Source: Volvox africanus (lineage: Eukaryota > Chlorophyta > Chlorophyceae > Chlamydomonadales > Volvocaceae). Taken from it: DNA of 64,000 bases. A program made the translations under genes and the position numbers. The stretch lies in contig BSDZ01000015.1 in the NCBI GenBank assembly GCA_030268105.1, positions 806,001 through 870,000 on the forward strand, in the 5' to 3' direction. Within the stretch, counting starts at the first letter, position 1; each line of letters opens with the position of its first letter. Positions 35,801 to 47,800 of this stretch are shown here, piece after piece. Under the pieces are notes generated by a model. That model did not search any database and had not been told where the DNA came from. It was given only the letters and a program-made list of their open reading frames with translations.

Positions 35801-38800
35801 AAAGGAAGGGATTAGGCAGCCCTGCAAACCCCATCTCCCCATCCAAACACAAAACCGAAATACCCACGCCACCGCAACCATCTACCTATGTACAGACTGG
35901 TTGCGTGAACACGCCCACTGCTCCGCCACTACAACGCTGCTGGGCGGACAAATCCTACGTGCAAGATTGGGCGTTTGAAGGAATCGACGTCGACCCTTTT
36001 ACCTCTGCGGTTCGCCATTCTAACATGCTGTACCGCTTCCTCAACAACACAGCCGTGTGCCAGTTCCAAGTTGATCCCGCTTGCACTAAGGATCCCCTGG
36101 TATGTTATGGTGAGACTGTCAATAAACCTAACGACACCAGCAGCAGCGGAAGTAGCAGTGGAGGCTACGCCAGCTCTAGTCCCACGGCATCATCCCATCC
36201 CAGAAACAGTAGCAGCAATGGCGGCGAGCTACTGTCCAGTGGACCCAGTGGCAATATTAGTGACGTTGGGGTTGCAATGCATGTTCAAGCGCCTGCCGAT
36301 GGCAGTGGCAGCCGAACAACAGTGATTATTGGAGCAACTGTAGGCAAGTGGTGGTGCGCATATGTGCTATAAGGTTGTTGCACGGTGGGTCCTGAAAGGA
36401 CAAGCACTGGGGCTCCTAACCGGACTGACCCACCGGCTTAGTGTGTGTATGCAAACCCTGTTGCATCCGTGCATCCGTGCCTGCAGCGGGTATAATTATA
36501 CAATGGAAATGTTTATTTCATGTTATCGTCATTATGTTACCTTATCATAATACAACGAATGCAGCCAGGAATGCAGAACGAAGCCAGGGATGGAGCGGCC
36601 TCGCTTCTGCTCAGTGAACATTCCTAGATGGCTGGATAGGTAGTATATACATCCTGGTAGCTGATGTAATTCGCTAGATCATAAACATGGGAACTTATCA
36701 GGGTAAGCAAGAATAGCTGTGCGCATGCTGCATGCATGCTGTTTGTATTTACGTGCGGATATGCCATACATTGCATGATGCAGGTGCCGCCATCCTGGCC
36801 GGCATAACCACGGCGGTAGTAGTTGGTTTGGGTCGGAGGCGGCGTCACCAACATCGTTGCGCTAAGCCAGGTCCCCCGACTGCTGAAGAATCTATGAGTG
36901 TGGAAAGCGATGGTGGCTGGCTTGCTTTGGCGGTGATACCCAGCTCCGCTGCTGCCGGTGGCGTAAATGACGGGTGAGGAGAGACGCGTGTAATGACGCG
37001 TGTACTGCATACGCTATACACCCGTATGGGATAGGCCAGCACGAAACGAGAGTGGCCACAGTCTACTGCTTAGGAAGGTATTTCAGGGACTCTTGGGGAG
37101 TGGCCAGATTGACAGCAGTCTTCGGGTGAGTAAGGAGGGGAGTCGGGGAGTGACAGCCGGATGGGCAGTATTATCCAGAAGAACGAGGGGACTGCTATAA
37201 GGCCTTTCTGGGGTGGCAGCAGCAGACTTCGGAAGAGTAAGGGTGGGACTTAAATGATCTTTGGACTCTGGTGACTGACGCTCCGGGAGATGACTGGCTG
37301 GACAACAGTCTATTGTGATAAGGGAATAGACTCCGTATACTATTGGGGGGTTGCAGGCGTAGCAGCAGTCTCTGCTTACTTTTGAAGTTAAGTGTGGACT
37401 TCCGCGCTCTGGGGAAGTGACGTGAAGGGCAGCCGTGTCCAGGGGAATGAGGCTGGGGCTCCTGTGTTTTATTGGAGTGGTCGGAGTGGTAGCTCGCCCC
37501 GCCAGATTAGGGATGTTTGTGAATCTGAGCGAGGGAGTCACTGGAGTGGCAGAAATCTGTGGAGTTAGGTTGCAAGGGGCTCGGCGGAAATTGAGGGTCC
37601 CATGATTGGATGGTGTCTCTTGGGGAAGCAAGGAAGATGGACGTAGTAGTCATACATTACACCAAAATGAAGCTAAAGGCGAATATCTAGCATGCATCTG
37701 TAGAGGCATTTTTCGATAGCAAATTCAGAGGGCCTCAGTGGCCGGCGGATCGACAGCATTCACACTGTTCTCTATTTATTCCTAATACTTTGGGGTGCTT
37801 GCTTGCTTGCCATGAGATCCCCTAAAATACGGGTTAGTTACTTGGGGCTGTATGTGTAGACACAGCAGTCCTGGACCTAACGAGCTAACGCATCCGGTTA
37901 AAACACATTTATGTGTCTTCAGCTCTTTTTCCAAATGCCTTCATTCATCGCTCACGCAAACAGGCATTTTCTTTTTTGTACATGTGTGCATGCATGTTTA
38001 TATAATCGTAATTATTCATATAAAATGTCCGTTTCCTACATGATGTGCAATTGAATGTGCTGATGTACTTATGTGTAGGTACATAAGCGACAGCATCACA
38101 ATTGTTTCACCCAGTGCTGGTGGACCACGGCACGAGGAGCCATTACCACTCATCAGAAAGCAAGAGCTGCAAGGTGCGTGTGTACATTATTGATAAGAAG
38201 TGAATGTAAGAAGCAGTGGGGCACAACGGGCCTTAAATGCGGTTACGTACTTGCCAGGCTGTGGATATCGTTTTACTTATATCTACGTATCCAAAAGAGG
38301 GGGTAATATCGGTATCTAAATAGCACGATTTTGTATCTAGATGTAGTTAAAGAGGGATCTGGGTGTGGCGTAGTTGTCTCACGGGTCAGGCAGGATATGA
38401 GAAATATACTGCCAAGAGTGAGACAAGTTACGGCGCTCTGCTGCTGGACGAGCGAGCGAGGCATGAGTGAGGACCGAAGGTTCAAATAAACGACGAGTGA
38501 GCGAGTTCAGCAGCGGATTTGCAGGATAGTTAGGGTAGGGTAGGGTAGGGTAGGGTTTGACTGAACTGTGAGATGGCGGGTTTCTTTCAATGGCAGGTGC
38601 TGAGGTACCAGTGCAATATTATCCCACAGTGCAGATAAATTAAAGTGCATCTCACTCTTACTCATTACACGCCTCACACCGTTTGATATGCGATATATTA
38701 GCAGCAAATACCCGGGTACTGAGGTGGCGTCAGTGGAAGAAATATCTTGATGCCGCTAGAGGGGGGTTCTTTGATATCTAGATGCGTGTCCTCAGTACCC

Positions 38801-41800
38801 AGATACAGTGAAAGGGAGGGAGGGTCTCAACTATCTAGATGCGGTTGGGGCATGTCTGGATGGGTTGGAAAGGGGGGCCCTAAAATGACAAGATGCGGCA
38901 AGGAAGGTATCTAGATGCTGCTGTAAGCTAGATGCCACACAGGCAATCCCCTCCAGATGTGAGATGGAGCAAATTGCCGCCAAAAAAATAAACAGAAATT
39001 ATGTTATATTAGAAAACATACTATATTCCTTATTACATTGAATCAAGTATCATATTATACTGTATGATATCGTACACTGCATACAGCACGATAGCTAGCA
39101 AACATTAAATACGATTCTATATATAGTTAGGTAGAATAGTTTACGATAGTATTGTGGGATTATGCATACCAATATGTAATGATGTCATATTACTTACGCA
39201 ATATCGTGTACTATTATGATTAGACTGATTGTATATATTTATCATACATAATTAATCATTATTAATTTCTATAATGTTGATGATGCTGATTTTAAATGGA
39301 TATCTTTATAATGATGCAAAGGTTGCCTAGTAACATGTAAAAGGTGGATTGAGGAAGGAATTCCTTATTACTTGCATACGTTATGTATTTGTATATGTGC
39401 CAGTCTGCCTCATTTTCATAAATCCATCATGCCGTGTAAACTGACTTCACATATTTAGGCAAAAAGGAGACGTCAATTGCTGCCAGTGATGTTGTTATTA
39501 CTATTGCTGCTATTGTTGTTGCTGCTATTGTTATTGCTGCTATTGTTATTACTATTGCTGCTACAGCACCAACCGTAGCAACCTGTGAGGTGCCAAAGGC
39601 CACTGATTTGGCAGAATTGGCATCTGGCGTTGCGCCACCAGTTACACACAAGACGCAACCAGCGTCCAACATCCCCCTCAACGTGGCACTGGTGCAGCTA
39701 CATCTGAAACAGCCCGCAATGTCGACGTCGGGCAGTGGCATTGACCCTAGCGGCGTTGGCGTGGGGGCCCCAGGAGCAGCAACCCCAACACGAGGAGGAA
39801 GAATACTAACTGGTGAGCAAGAGAGTGCATGCATCGTCACCACTGACAGCAACGGTTTTAGTTGTCTAACCCCTGGCTTCTATTTACTTAACAGCAGGCA
39901 GGGCCCCCGAGATATGCTTAGTAGTATAAATTCAGCAGAAATGCTAGGCAGCCAGGTACAAAGGTGTATATGTATTGGGTGTTACACTGTGGGCGACTCG
40001 CCCTTCAAAGACGAGCACCGGGGGTCCTGACCGGACCGAGCCACAGCGCAGGGGAGGAACACGTGGCTTTGTCTGTCTGTCCTGCCACGTGCTCCCCCTC
40101 TCACTAGGGCCAGCGAGCCCTCATAGGCTCTCGCCTGGCCACTCACAGAGCACTCAGGGCTACCAAGAAACCACAGGAAGGCCCAACAGAAAACGGGGGA
40201 CACCTAGCTGCTCAAAGGACGGGGAAACCTCTCCTCTAACCCGACACTGACTAGACAGGAGCCTGGCAGACACACACAGTTCCCCTCAGAGGAGAAGCAC
40301 CAGCAGGAAAGCACACCCTTCCACAGCCAAGCCAGAAGAACCCAACAAGAGGCGGAGGGGGGGATGACAAGCCGAACTGGCGCCCCCCTAGAAAGCCTTC
40401 CGGCCCCACCCAAAGCTGGCCCCGCAGACACCTGAACTGCACAACAAGGAAAGACCTCTCTCGCTGAACCCCCCTAAAGCCCTAAGGCCCCGAAGCCTGG
40501 ACACAGGAACCTCTAGCCACGAAACCCTCCACCCTCTCCCTTCCCCTCCTCAAGATCTAGACCGTGTATATGTACGTAAACAAAACACACATGTATGTAT
40601 ATACAACTCCGACATCCCCTGCCAACTATACACATATTCCCGCTCTGCTTCCATCTCTGGCTACCCATCACCCACCCCACTCATGCTCTTCCTGGCCAGC
40701 AGCCTAGATGCCTTTACCCCTTTGTGATGGGGTACCCCCAGAATGGGTCAGTTTGTGATTACGTACGGGGTCAATGTGAACCCATTAGGGGGGAAAGGGC
40801 TGACATAGGGACGTCACAAACCTGCTTCATCTCGCATCTGGAGGGGGGTACGTGCTGGCTGGCTTCTAGCTTGCAGCGGCATCTAGATATTTTCCTAGCA
40901 TCATCTGGAGTTTAAGACCTCGTTGTCACCTGACTTAATTGTGCATATCTGATGATATAACGTATAGAAATTCGAAGTGGTATTTGACGAAGTGTTCATG
41001 AAGGGAAAATGTGTGCCACGACTAGCACTACTGAACACCATAGTTGTAGAACATATGTTTACATATGTATGCCAAAATAAATAAATATTATATATATATA
41101 TCTTGATTAAGGTGAATGCTCTGTGTGAGTGGACCTCCCGCACCATCCAAAGATCCAAAGATGGAAAACAACGCTACTGTAGCAACTCTACCAACCAGCA
41201 AATACTGAAGACCAGACCAGGTTGGTCACCAAAAATGGAAGCTACCATGTAGTGTGAAAAGACATACATAGAAGAAGCCGAGCTTTGTGTTACAACACAA
41301 CGGGATCAATGCCTACTACTGCCATACCATTACTGTCATACCATTACTGCACCCAGTTGAATGCTAGGCTTGTAAATTGAGCTCATCTGCAAACCACCCA
41401 GCGCGAAGTTTAGTATGTTGGGGTGTCTATGGGTAGTGTATTTTATGGACCCTGTATCGTCATCTTCTGATCGGGCCTTTGCTTAGGTGGATGTAACGGA
41501 GATACAACACGAAGCACCTTGGGGCCTCTGCAGTTGAGATATTGAGGTTTACAGGCACACTTGTACAAACGTGTTAATATTCAAGTCCCTTTTGCTAGGC
41601 CGCGGGATTAAGGCTTAAATAAAGGAGGTTTATATCTATTACTTAAGCTAAAAAGGTTTCCTTTAGCACTTGTCCTTGTCGAACGGCAGAAAGGTGGTCG
41701 TCAAAGGGAATGGTCGATTTGTCAGATGCCGTTAGGTGTTGTATCTCTGTGTTTTTATCTGATAAACTGTTTAGGCCCAATGGGATGATGACCAAAATCT

Positions 41801-44800
41801 TGAACATCCTGCCTTAGATACCCCAGCATACTACTTTAGGTCAGATAGAATTAATTAAAACGCGGCACGTTTTCGAAGCAAATATGACTGGAGAAGCATT
41901 AACAGCACGTGATATGGACGTGGCAAACAAATTCTTCCGTGACATACGCATAATGATTCTCTCTAACATTCCTCAGATGGACTTCCAAGATTTTTCATCC
42001 TGCCGTTCCATAGGCTGTATGTAACCACGCACCAGGAAATCAACCTGAAACCTAGGTACAGTCCTCTACGTTTTAACTGTGGGATTTAAATTTAAATCTG
42101 AGCGGATGTGAGGAATTTAGCCTACGCCTGGTACTATATTATACTATATTATATTATAAATATGATTCTATAACTTTTTGGTAAAAAGCTTAATCTAAAT
42201 TTTCTACAGCAATAACTGACTGGTATGGTTGCCTGGATCAGGGGGTTGCCTGGATCAGGGGGTTGCCTCAATGAGTGTCAGTGGCTTCCTCCTCCACCTG
42301 GCCTAGGGGATTCCCTGACCGCGTGAAGAAGTCAATGATGGCTCTTTGATGAGGTCCCAATGATGTACTCTGCATGAGTCTGAGTTTGAGGCCGTGATGG
42401 CTGTCTTGGGGCCGTAGTCTCTACTTCCCTCTATCCCGCGGGGGTTGCTGCTTGGAGACAGTATCTGGCATGTTCCATGGCTGACAGGGCTGACAGAGCT
42501 ATTGCATCCCAAGGTGCCTGTTGACAGCCAGAGGGTGCGTGGATGAGCCAAAGATTTAGTGGGCCCATGCGCCCCTCTGTGGTGGTTGACGACGGCAAGT
42601 GTCTGTCAATATGTTCCCGCACTGCCTGTGCTATGGGGCACTCCCAGAAATGGCGCAAGCGCGGGGAGCAGAGATGGCTAAGTGTGCCTCCAAAGGTCCC
42701 GCATCCACAAGGCTGTGTGGGCATCTGGGGCAGATGTGTGTTGCCTGGTAGGGGTATTCCATCCACTGCGAGACGCCACAGCGTCTCCTTGTTTTGGTCC
42801 TCCCAGCGCACATCCGACCACAGGCGGGCGAGGGTTGCGCAAAAGCGGTCACTTTAGTCTCTAAGTTGAGCTGGTCTGCTGCTCCTGGTACGCCCATGGC
42901 CTTTTGCACAAAGGCTGCCATCAGCTGCTGTCGTTGTTCATGGGCTGGCCCGCCCTGCAGCTGTGTTGCTTGGCGGACTGTTAGTCCATAGATCGGCACT
43001 GTGGTTGAGCCTCCAGGCAGTCTCCAGCCCAAACGCCTGATGATCATAGCCATCACTGTTTTGCGGTCAGGCGGGGGGTGCGCTCGCTGTTCCTGTTGCT
43101 GGCTATCTTCCTTGTGTCTGTGGGTCTCCGCTGACCGAGCTAGCTCTAACCACATCGGGTTGATATCAGCGCACAGGGCAGTAATGGCGGCTCGGGTGAC
43201 TTTCTTATTTCTCTGCAAGGTAGGCACAGCACTGGGGTCAAGAGGGTGATGGGTCCAGTGTGCCCAATCGGCGTCCTGGAGGTTGGTCACTTGGCCGTGC
43301 TCCAACAATGTCATGGACCTGCACCAGGTCCCCCACGGTCAGCAGTTTCTTGCAAGAGGCCAGCACCGTGTGATGTGCTTCAAGGCCTGGGTGCCGGTAC
43401 ATGCTGTTGTTTCCACCAGCATTGTTATTAGGCAGTAATGGGCTGCCCTACAGATCTCCTGCCTAGCACCAGTCTCCTGGGGCCAGATGGTGGAGGGTGG
43501 GTCGCAGATGTCTTCTGGCGGGGCCAGATACCCCAGGGCCCCAACAATCCGTCTGATATCCGCAGGGAGGTTCGCCCCACCTATCCAGGGCCCAGTGGCC
43601 TGGGCTGTGGTAAGGGCCCATGACTGGAGGGCAGGGTGGGCAAGCTCCAGATAGGTGGCAAGGGTGCGAAATCAAGGATGGAGGCCCCCAGTCTCCATGG
43701 TTCCCTGAATGAAACGCACAGCCCAAACTGCATACCTGGCCTGGTTGTGTTGTTTGAGGGGTAGCTGCCCAAAGCCACCAGTAGAACGATGGCCCACCAG
43801 AAGCCCCTCAGGCACCCCAGTGAGGTGCTGGCCCTGGTCTTCTGGGCCCTGTTTCCGATCCACCAGGCGAGCTGTCAGGCGTTCGATTTGAGCCAGCATG
43901 GGGTCTGGTGGAGGACCACCATGTTCCATGTGCCAGGTCCATAGGCTGACGCTGCTTTGGCTCGGCCAAATGCTGAGAGCGGAACTGCGCGATGTGGTGC
44001 ATCCAATAGTAGGCCAGACCTAGCACCTTGGGCCAGGCTAATTGAGGTGGCTGGGGTTGGTTGTCCACGGGCACATTGAGGGCTGTGGCAGTGGCCACTA
44101 CCTTGAGGCCGCTGATCATGGTTGGCTGTGGCTGTGGCTGTGGTTGAATTTGGTTGATTGACGTGGAAGGCTGCACCTGGTGGTCCTTGATCCCTACCCT
44201 CATTAAATCCACCTTGTCTGATGAAGTCCCTGGCCTGAAGCTTGGGCAAAGTCTCCATGGCTTCTAGGAAGGTGGGCATAGACTCTTCCCCTTCTAGGGC
44301 TGCTTCAGCGTCATCTGGAAACTGCCAGACTGTGACCCGGTCTACGTCTGACGGCAAGAGTCCGATCCAACATCCTGGCTCTTGAGCCAGCAATAGAGAG
44401 CTTGGCTCACAAAACGATACAGCAAGGGAGCACCCCTGCTGCACTCCGGCCCTCCATGTTGACCCGTCTGGACCTGAAGCCATTGATCATAGCTCGTGCC
44501 TGCGTATTACTAGGAGCTGGGTCCAGGTGAGGAGCTGTGGACCAACTCCCATAAACGAAAAGGATATTGGCTCCTATGCGCCACTTGTGGAGGAAAGCTG
44601 ATTGCTCTGGGCTGATGATGCGACCCAAGGCTAGTCCCAGGCAGTTCGCCAAGACTTTGGCCAGCAGGCGGTAGTCCGAGCACAGCAGCGTGATGGGGCG
44701 ATAGTTGCCGGGCTGCTTGGGGTCTCCCTTCTTGTAGAGAGTTGTGTATGTATATGTGTGTGTACATGTCTGTAAAAGTGATTAATGTCCAAATATCTGC

Positions 44801-47800
44801 TGCGGTTTAAACCGTCACATAGGGGACCCACCTGTAGTATCCTGAGTATCTCTGGGTAGTGTCCAGGATGGACCTTGTATGGTCATCTGCTGATTGGTCC
44901 GTTGCTTAGGCAGAGATAACAGAGATTTATCAGAGATACAACACCACCCTTGTACCATCTTCAAGGAAGCTGATGCCAACCCTTGCTGGTGAGCCAAAAT
45001 ATAATGGACATTTGTCAATGTGCGTGGCGTGGCAAACAGGGCAGCTGAGATAGTAGGCTAAACCAAGGAAGCTTCTATTTTGTGAAGCTTCACTATCTAG
45101 GTACAAAATGAACGCCAGCCATGACAGCCACGTCTTTTGCATTCACACAGCCCCTTGTAATATAAGCCATTTCACTTCACCATTCGTGAACAAATCAACA
45201 CGTACGCATTGCAGTGCTCACAAAACTTGCAACGCATGAGCCTCCATCCACCTGTGTATTGATGAGCCACTTCAGTCTCGCGCATTATAATGAGGGTTAT
45301 ACCTTCGATGTGCGTGCCTGTGCGTAAGCATAGGGCTCCACTCTCTTTTATCCAGATTCATGGAAGCTGACATTACCATAGTTATCTATATGTTGCAAGT
45401 ATCATGGGCTTTCTACAAGCAGTATATCTGTAGTATCATAATTAGGATATCTAATCCTGACCTGAGCTCGCGAGCTCTTTCCTGTGTATGGACATCTTCA
45501 GATCAGGCCTTTGCTTAAGTGGACCTAACAGAGAAACATTCAGCATTGCACAATTCTGTTGCGAAGCAGTGCTGGTGTGCAGAACTCTTTGCTATGTAGC
45601 TAGCTAGAAAGCTGGCTCCATACAAAAGACCAGGCAGGACTGCATCAATCTCAGGATGCAAAACATGCAGCTGTTGTTGATTTGTAGCCAGCAGACGGTC
45701 ACACATCCTCGTTTTGATGCGTTCTTGTGCACTATTATGTATGTACTAGACAGACAATATAATTTGTCTGTTTCGTCTGTTTGTCTCCAACATTCACACA
45801 TATGCAAAACACGCCACAGAGCCGACAGCTCAGGAAGACCATCAGGTGACCCTGAGAGTCATCGGGGGCGCCAAGACAGCAGCTGCAGCTGGTCTGGAAG
45901 CCATTTATGAACATGCGTCTTTACAAGGACTTATTGGTGATGATGTAATTGCCGGAGCCGCCGCCGCCTGCGGCGGCGGTGGTGGGAATGCCGCCATTCA
46001 GCAAGATGCCGCTGATGGCGTTGGTGGGCACAGCACTCCACATTACCAAAACCTACCTTATCCATCACGGTCGAAGGTAAACACAGCTCTTGAAGACGCG
46101 GTCATGTCGCCAGAGGGACACACCAGTAGCAGCTACGACTTTTCGCCTTCAGAGGGCAGTGAGAGCAGCAGTGGTGAAGGAAACGCCATGGTGGGCCTGC
46201 TGCCGGTAGTCCTTGGCAAGGGCACATTCGGCCGGGTGGTGGAGGGGAGGTACAAAGGACAGCGAGTGGCGGTCAAGCTGATGGCAAATGAAGAGCCGTG
46301 GGTGGACGCTTCAGCCAACTCCTTTGTCCGAACGTTCGCACAAGAGGTGGAGGTAAGCGTGCGCATCTCGCTTGGGTGCGCTGGGTATGCATGGAGAGAG
46401 CTGCGGAACGGAGCTGCACATGGGATGTGTTGGCTTGCGGTGGGCGTACAAATACATGTATGAACTGGTATAACACTGTGGGCGACTTACCCCTAGAGGA
46501 AAAGCACCGGGGGCCCTGACCGGGCCGAACCACAGCGCAGGGGGGAACACACAGCTTAGTCTGTTCGTCCTGCCGTGCACTCCTCCCCTCGCTCAGCCAG
46601 GAAGGGGACTAAGCCAGGAAGAGGTCTGTGTCCCCTTCCTGGCTTAGTCTGTTCGTCCTGCCGTGCACTCCTCCCCTCGCTCAGTCAGGAAGGGGACACA
46701 GACCTCACGAGCCTCTAGCCTGGCTACTCAAAGGAACAGAGCCTCAGCCAACCCCACCAGCTCGCAGACGGAAAGGGCAAGAGAGCACCCCTACCTTCCT
46801 AACAACAAGGAAACCCCGCCTCCTCCACCCCCACATCCTCCCAAGCAAAAAGCCTGGTCCTCCCTCCCAGGATCGGAAGACACAACCATATCATATCCAT
46901 GTGCACTTACAGGTGCTCAGCCGCTGCACTCACCCCAACGTGGTTCGGCTGCTGGCGGCATGTGTGACCCCGCCCCGGCTATGTCTGGTGATGGAGCTAT
47001 TGGACACATCCCTGGAGTGGCTCATCCACCACAACACGGATCAGTCTCAGATGCCCCTGCCGAAGGTATGATCAGATAGTAAACGGTAACCAAGAGTTGG
47101 TGTCGGCTTCCATGAAGCCAGAAGAAAGGCGGGGCCCCCAATATCTGTACCGTATGATAGCTTGGATACAGTTTAGGCATTGAGGGGTTTACAGGCGCGT
47201 GTACACATACACATGTGCACACACACAGTGCACAGTGTACACACACAGTTTGTGTCCCGCGTTGCACGTCCCACTCACGTTCCGTACCCCTCGTCCCTCC
47301 CACGTCCCGCATCCCCCATCCGCGTCTCCCGTCTGTGTCCCGGGTCCCGGGTCAGTCCCGCGTTCCCCATCCCCTGCTCACACTGCACCGCGCCACATGC
47401 TTCATTCGTGTTCATAATCGCGCCAGGTTCTCATTCGTGCTGCACTGTGTTCTCATTCAAACTGCATGACACCATGCTCACGTTCACGCCGCCTTGTTCA
47501 GGTTAAGCAGGTATATGTTGCATTTTGGCTTAAAAGGCTTGCTTTGGCACTTGTGATAGACAATTAGCGGGAAGAAGGTCGCCATGCAGAATGGTTGATT
47601 TATCAAACACCGTTAGTTCAGATTTCAATAATGTGAAACGCGGCAAACTTTGGAAGCGAATATGGCTGGAGAAGCATTGATAGCACCTGTCCCTGCACGC
47701 ACCGCCTTGTGTACCGTTCGCTCCAGGTGCTCCACATTGGCATCTGTGTCGCCAATGCCCTCGCCTACTTGCATCCCACTGTCGTGCACAGAGATCTCAA

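Noticed and set aside
35761..35895. Open frame extending upstream of kinase exon 4
   Set aside because: The TACAG acceptor at 35895 is in phase with exon 3, and the upstream part is low-complexity; an earlier acceptor is possible but less likely.
38529..38552. GGGTA tandem as a telomere remnant
   Set aside because: The unit does not match TTTTAGGG and sits inside a dispersed repeat, so it is treated as a microsatellite.
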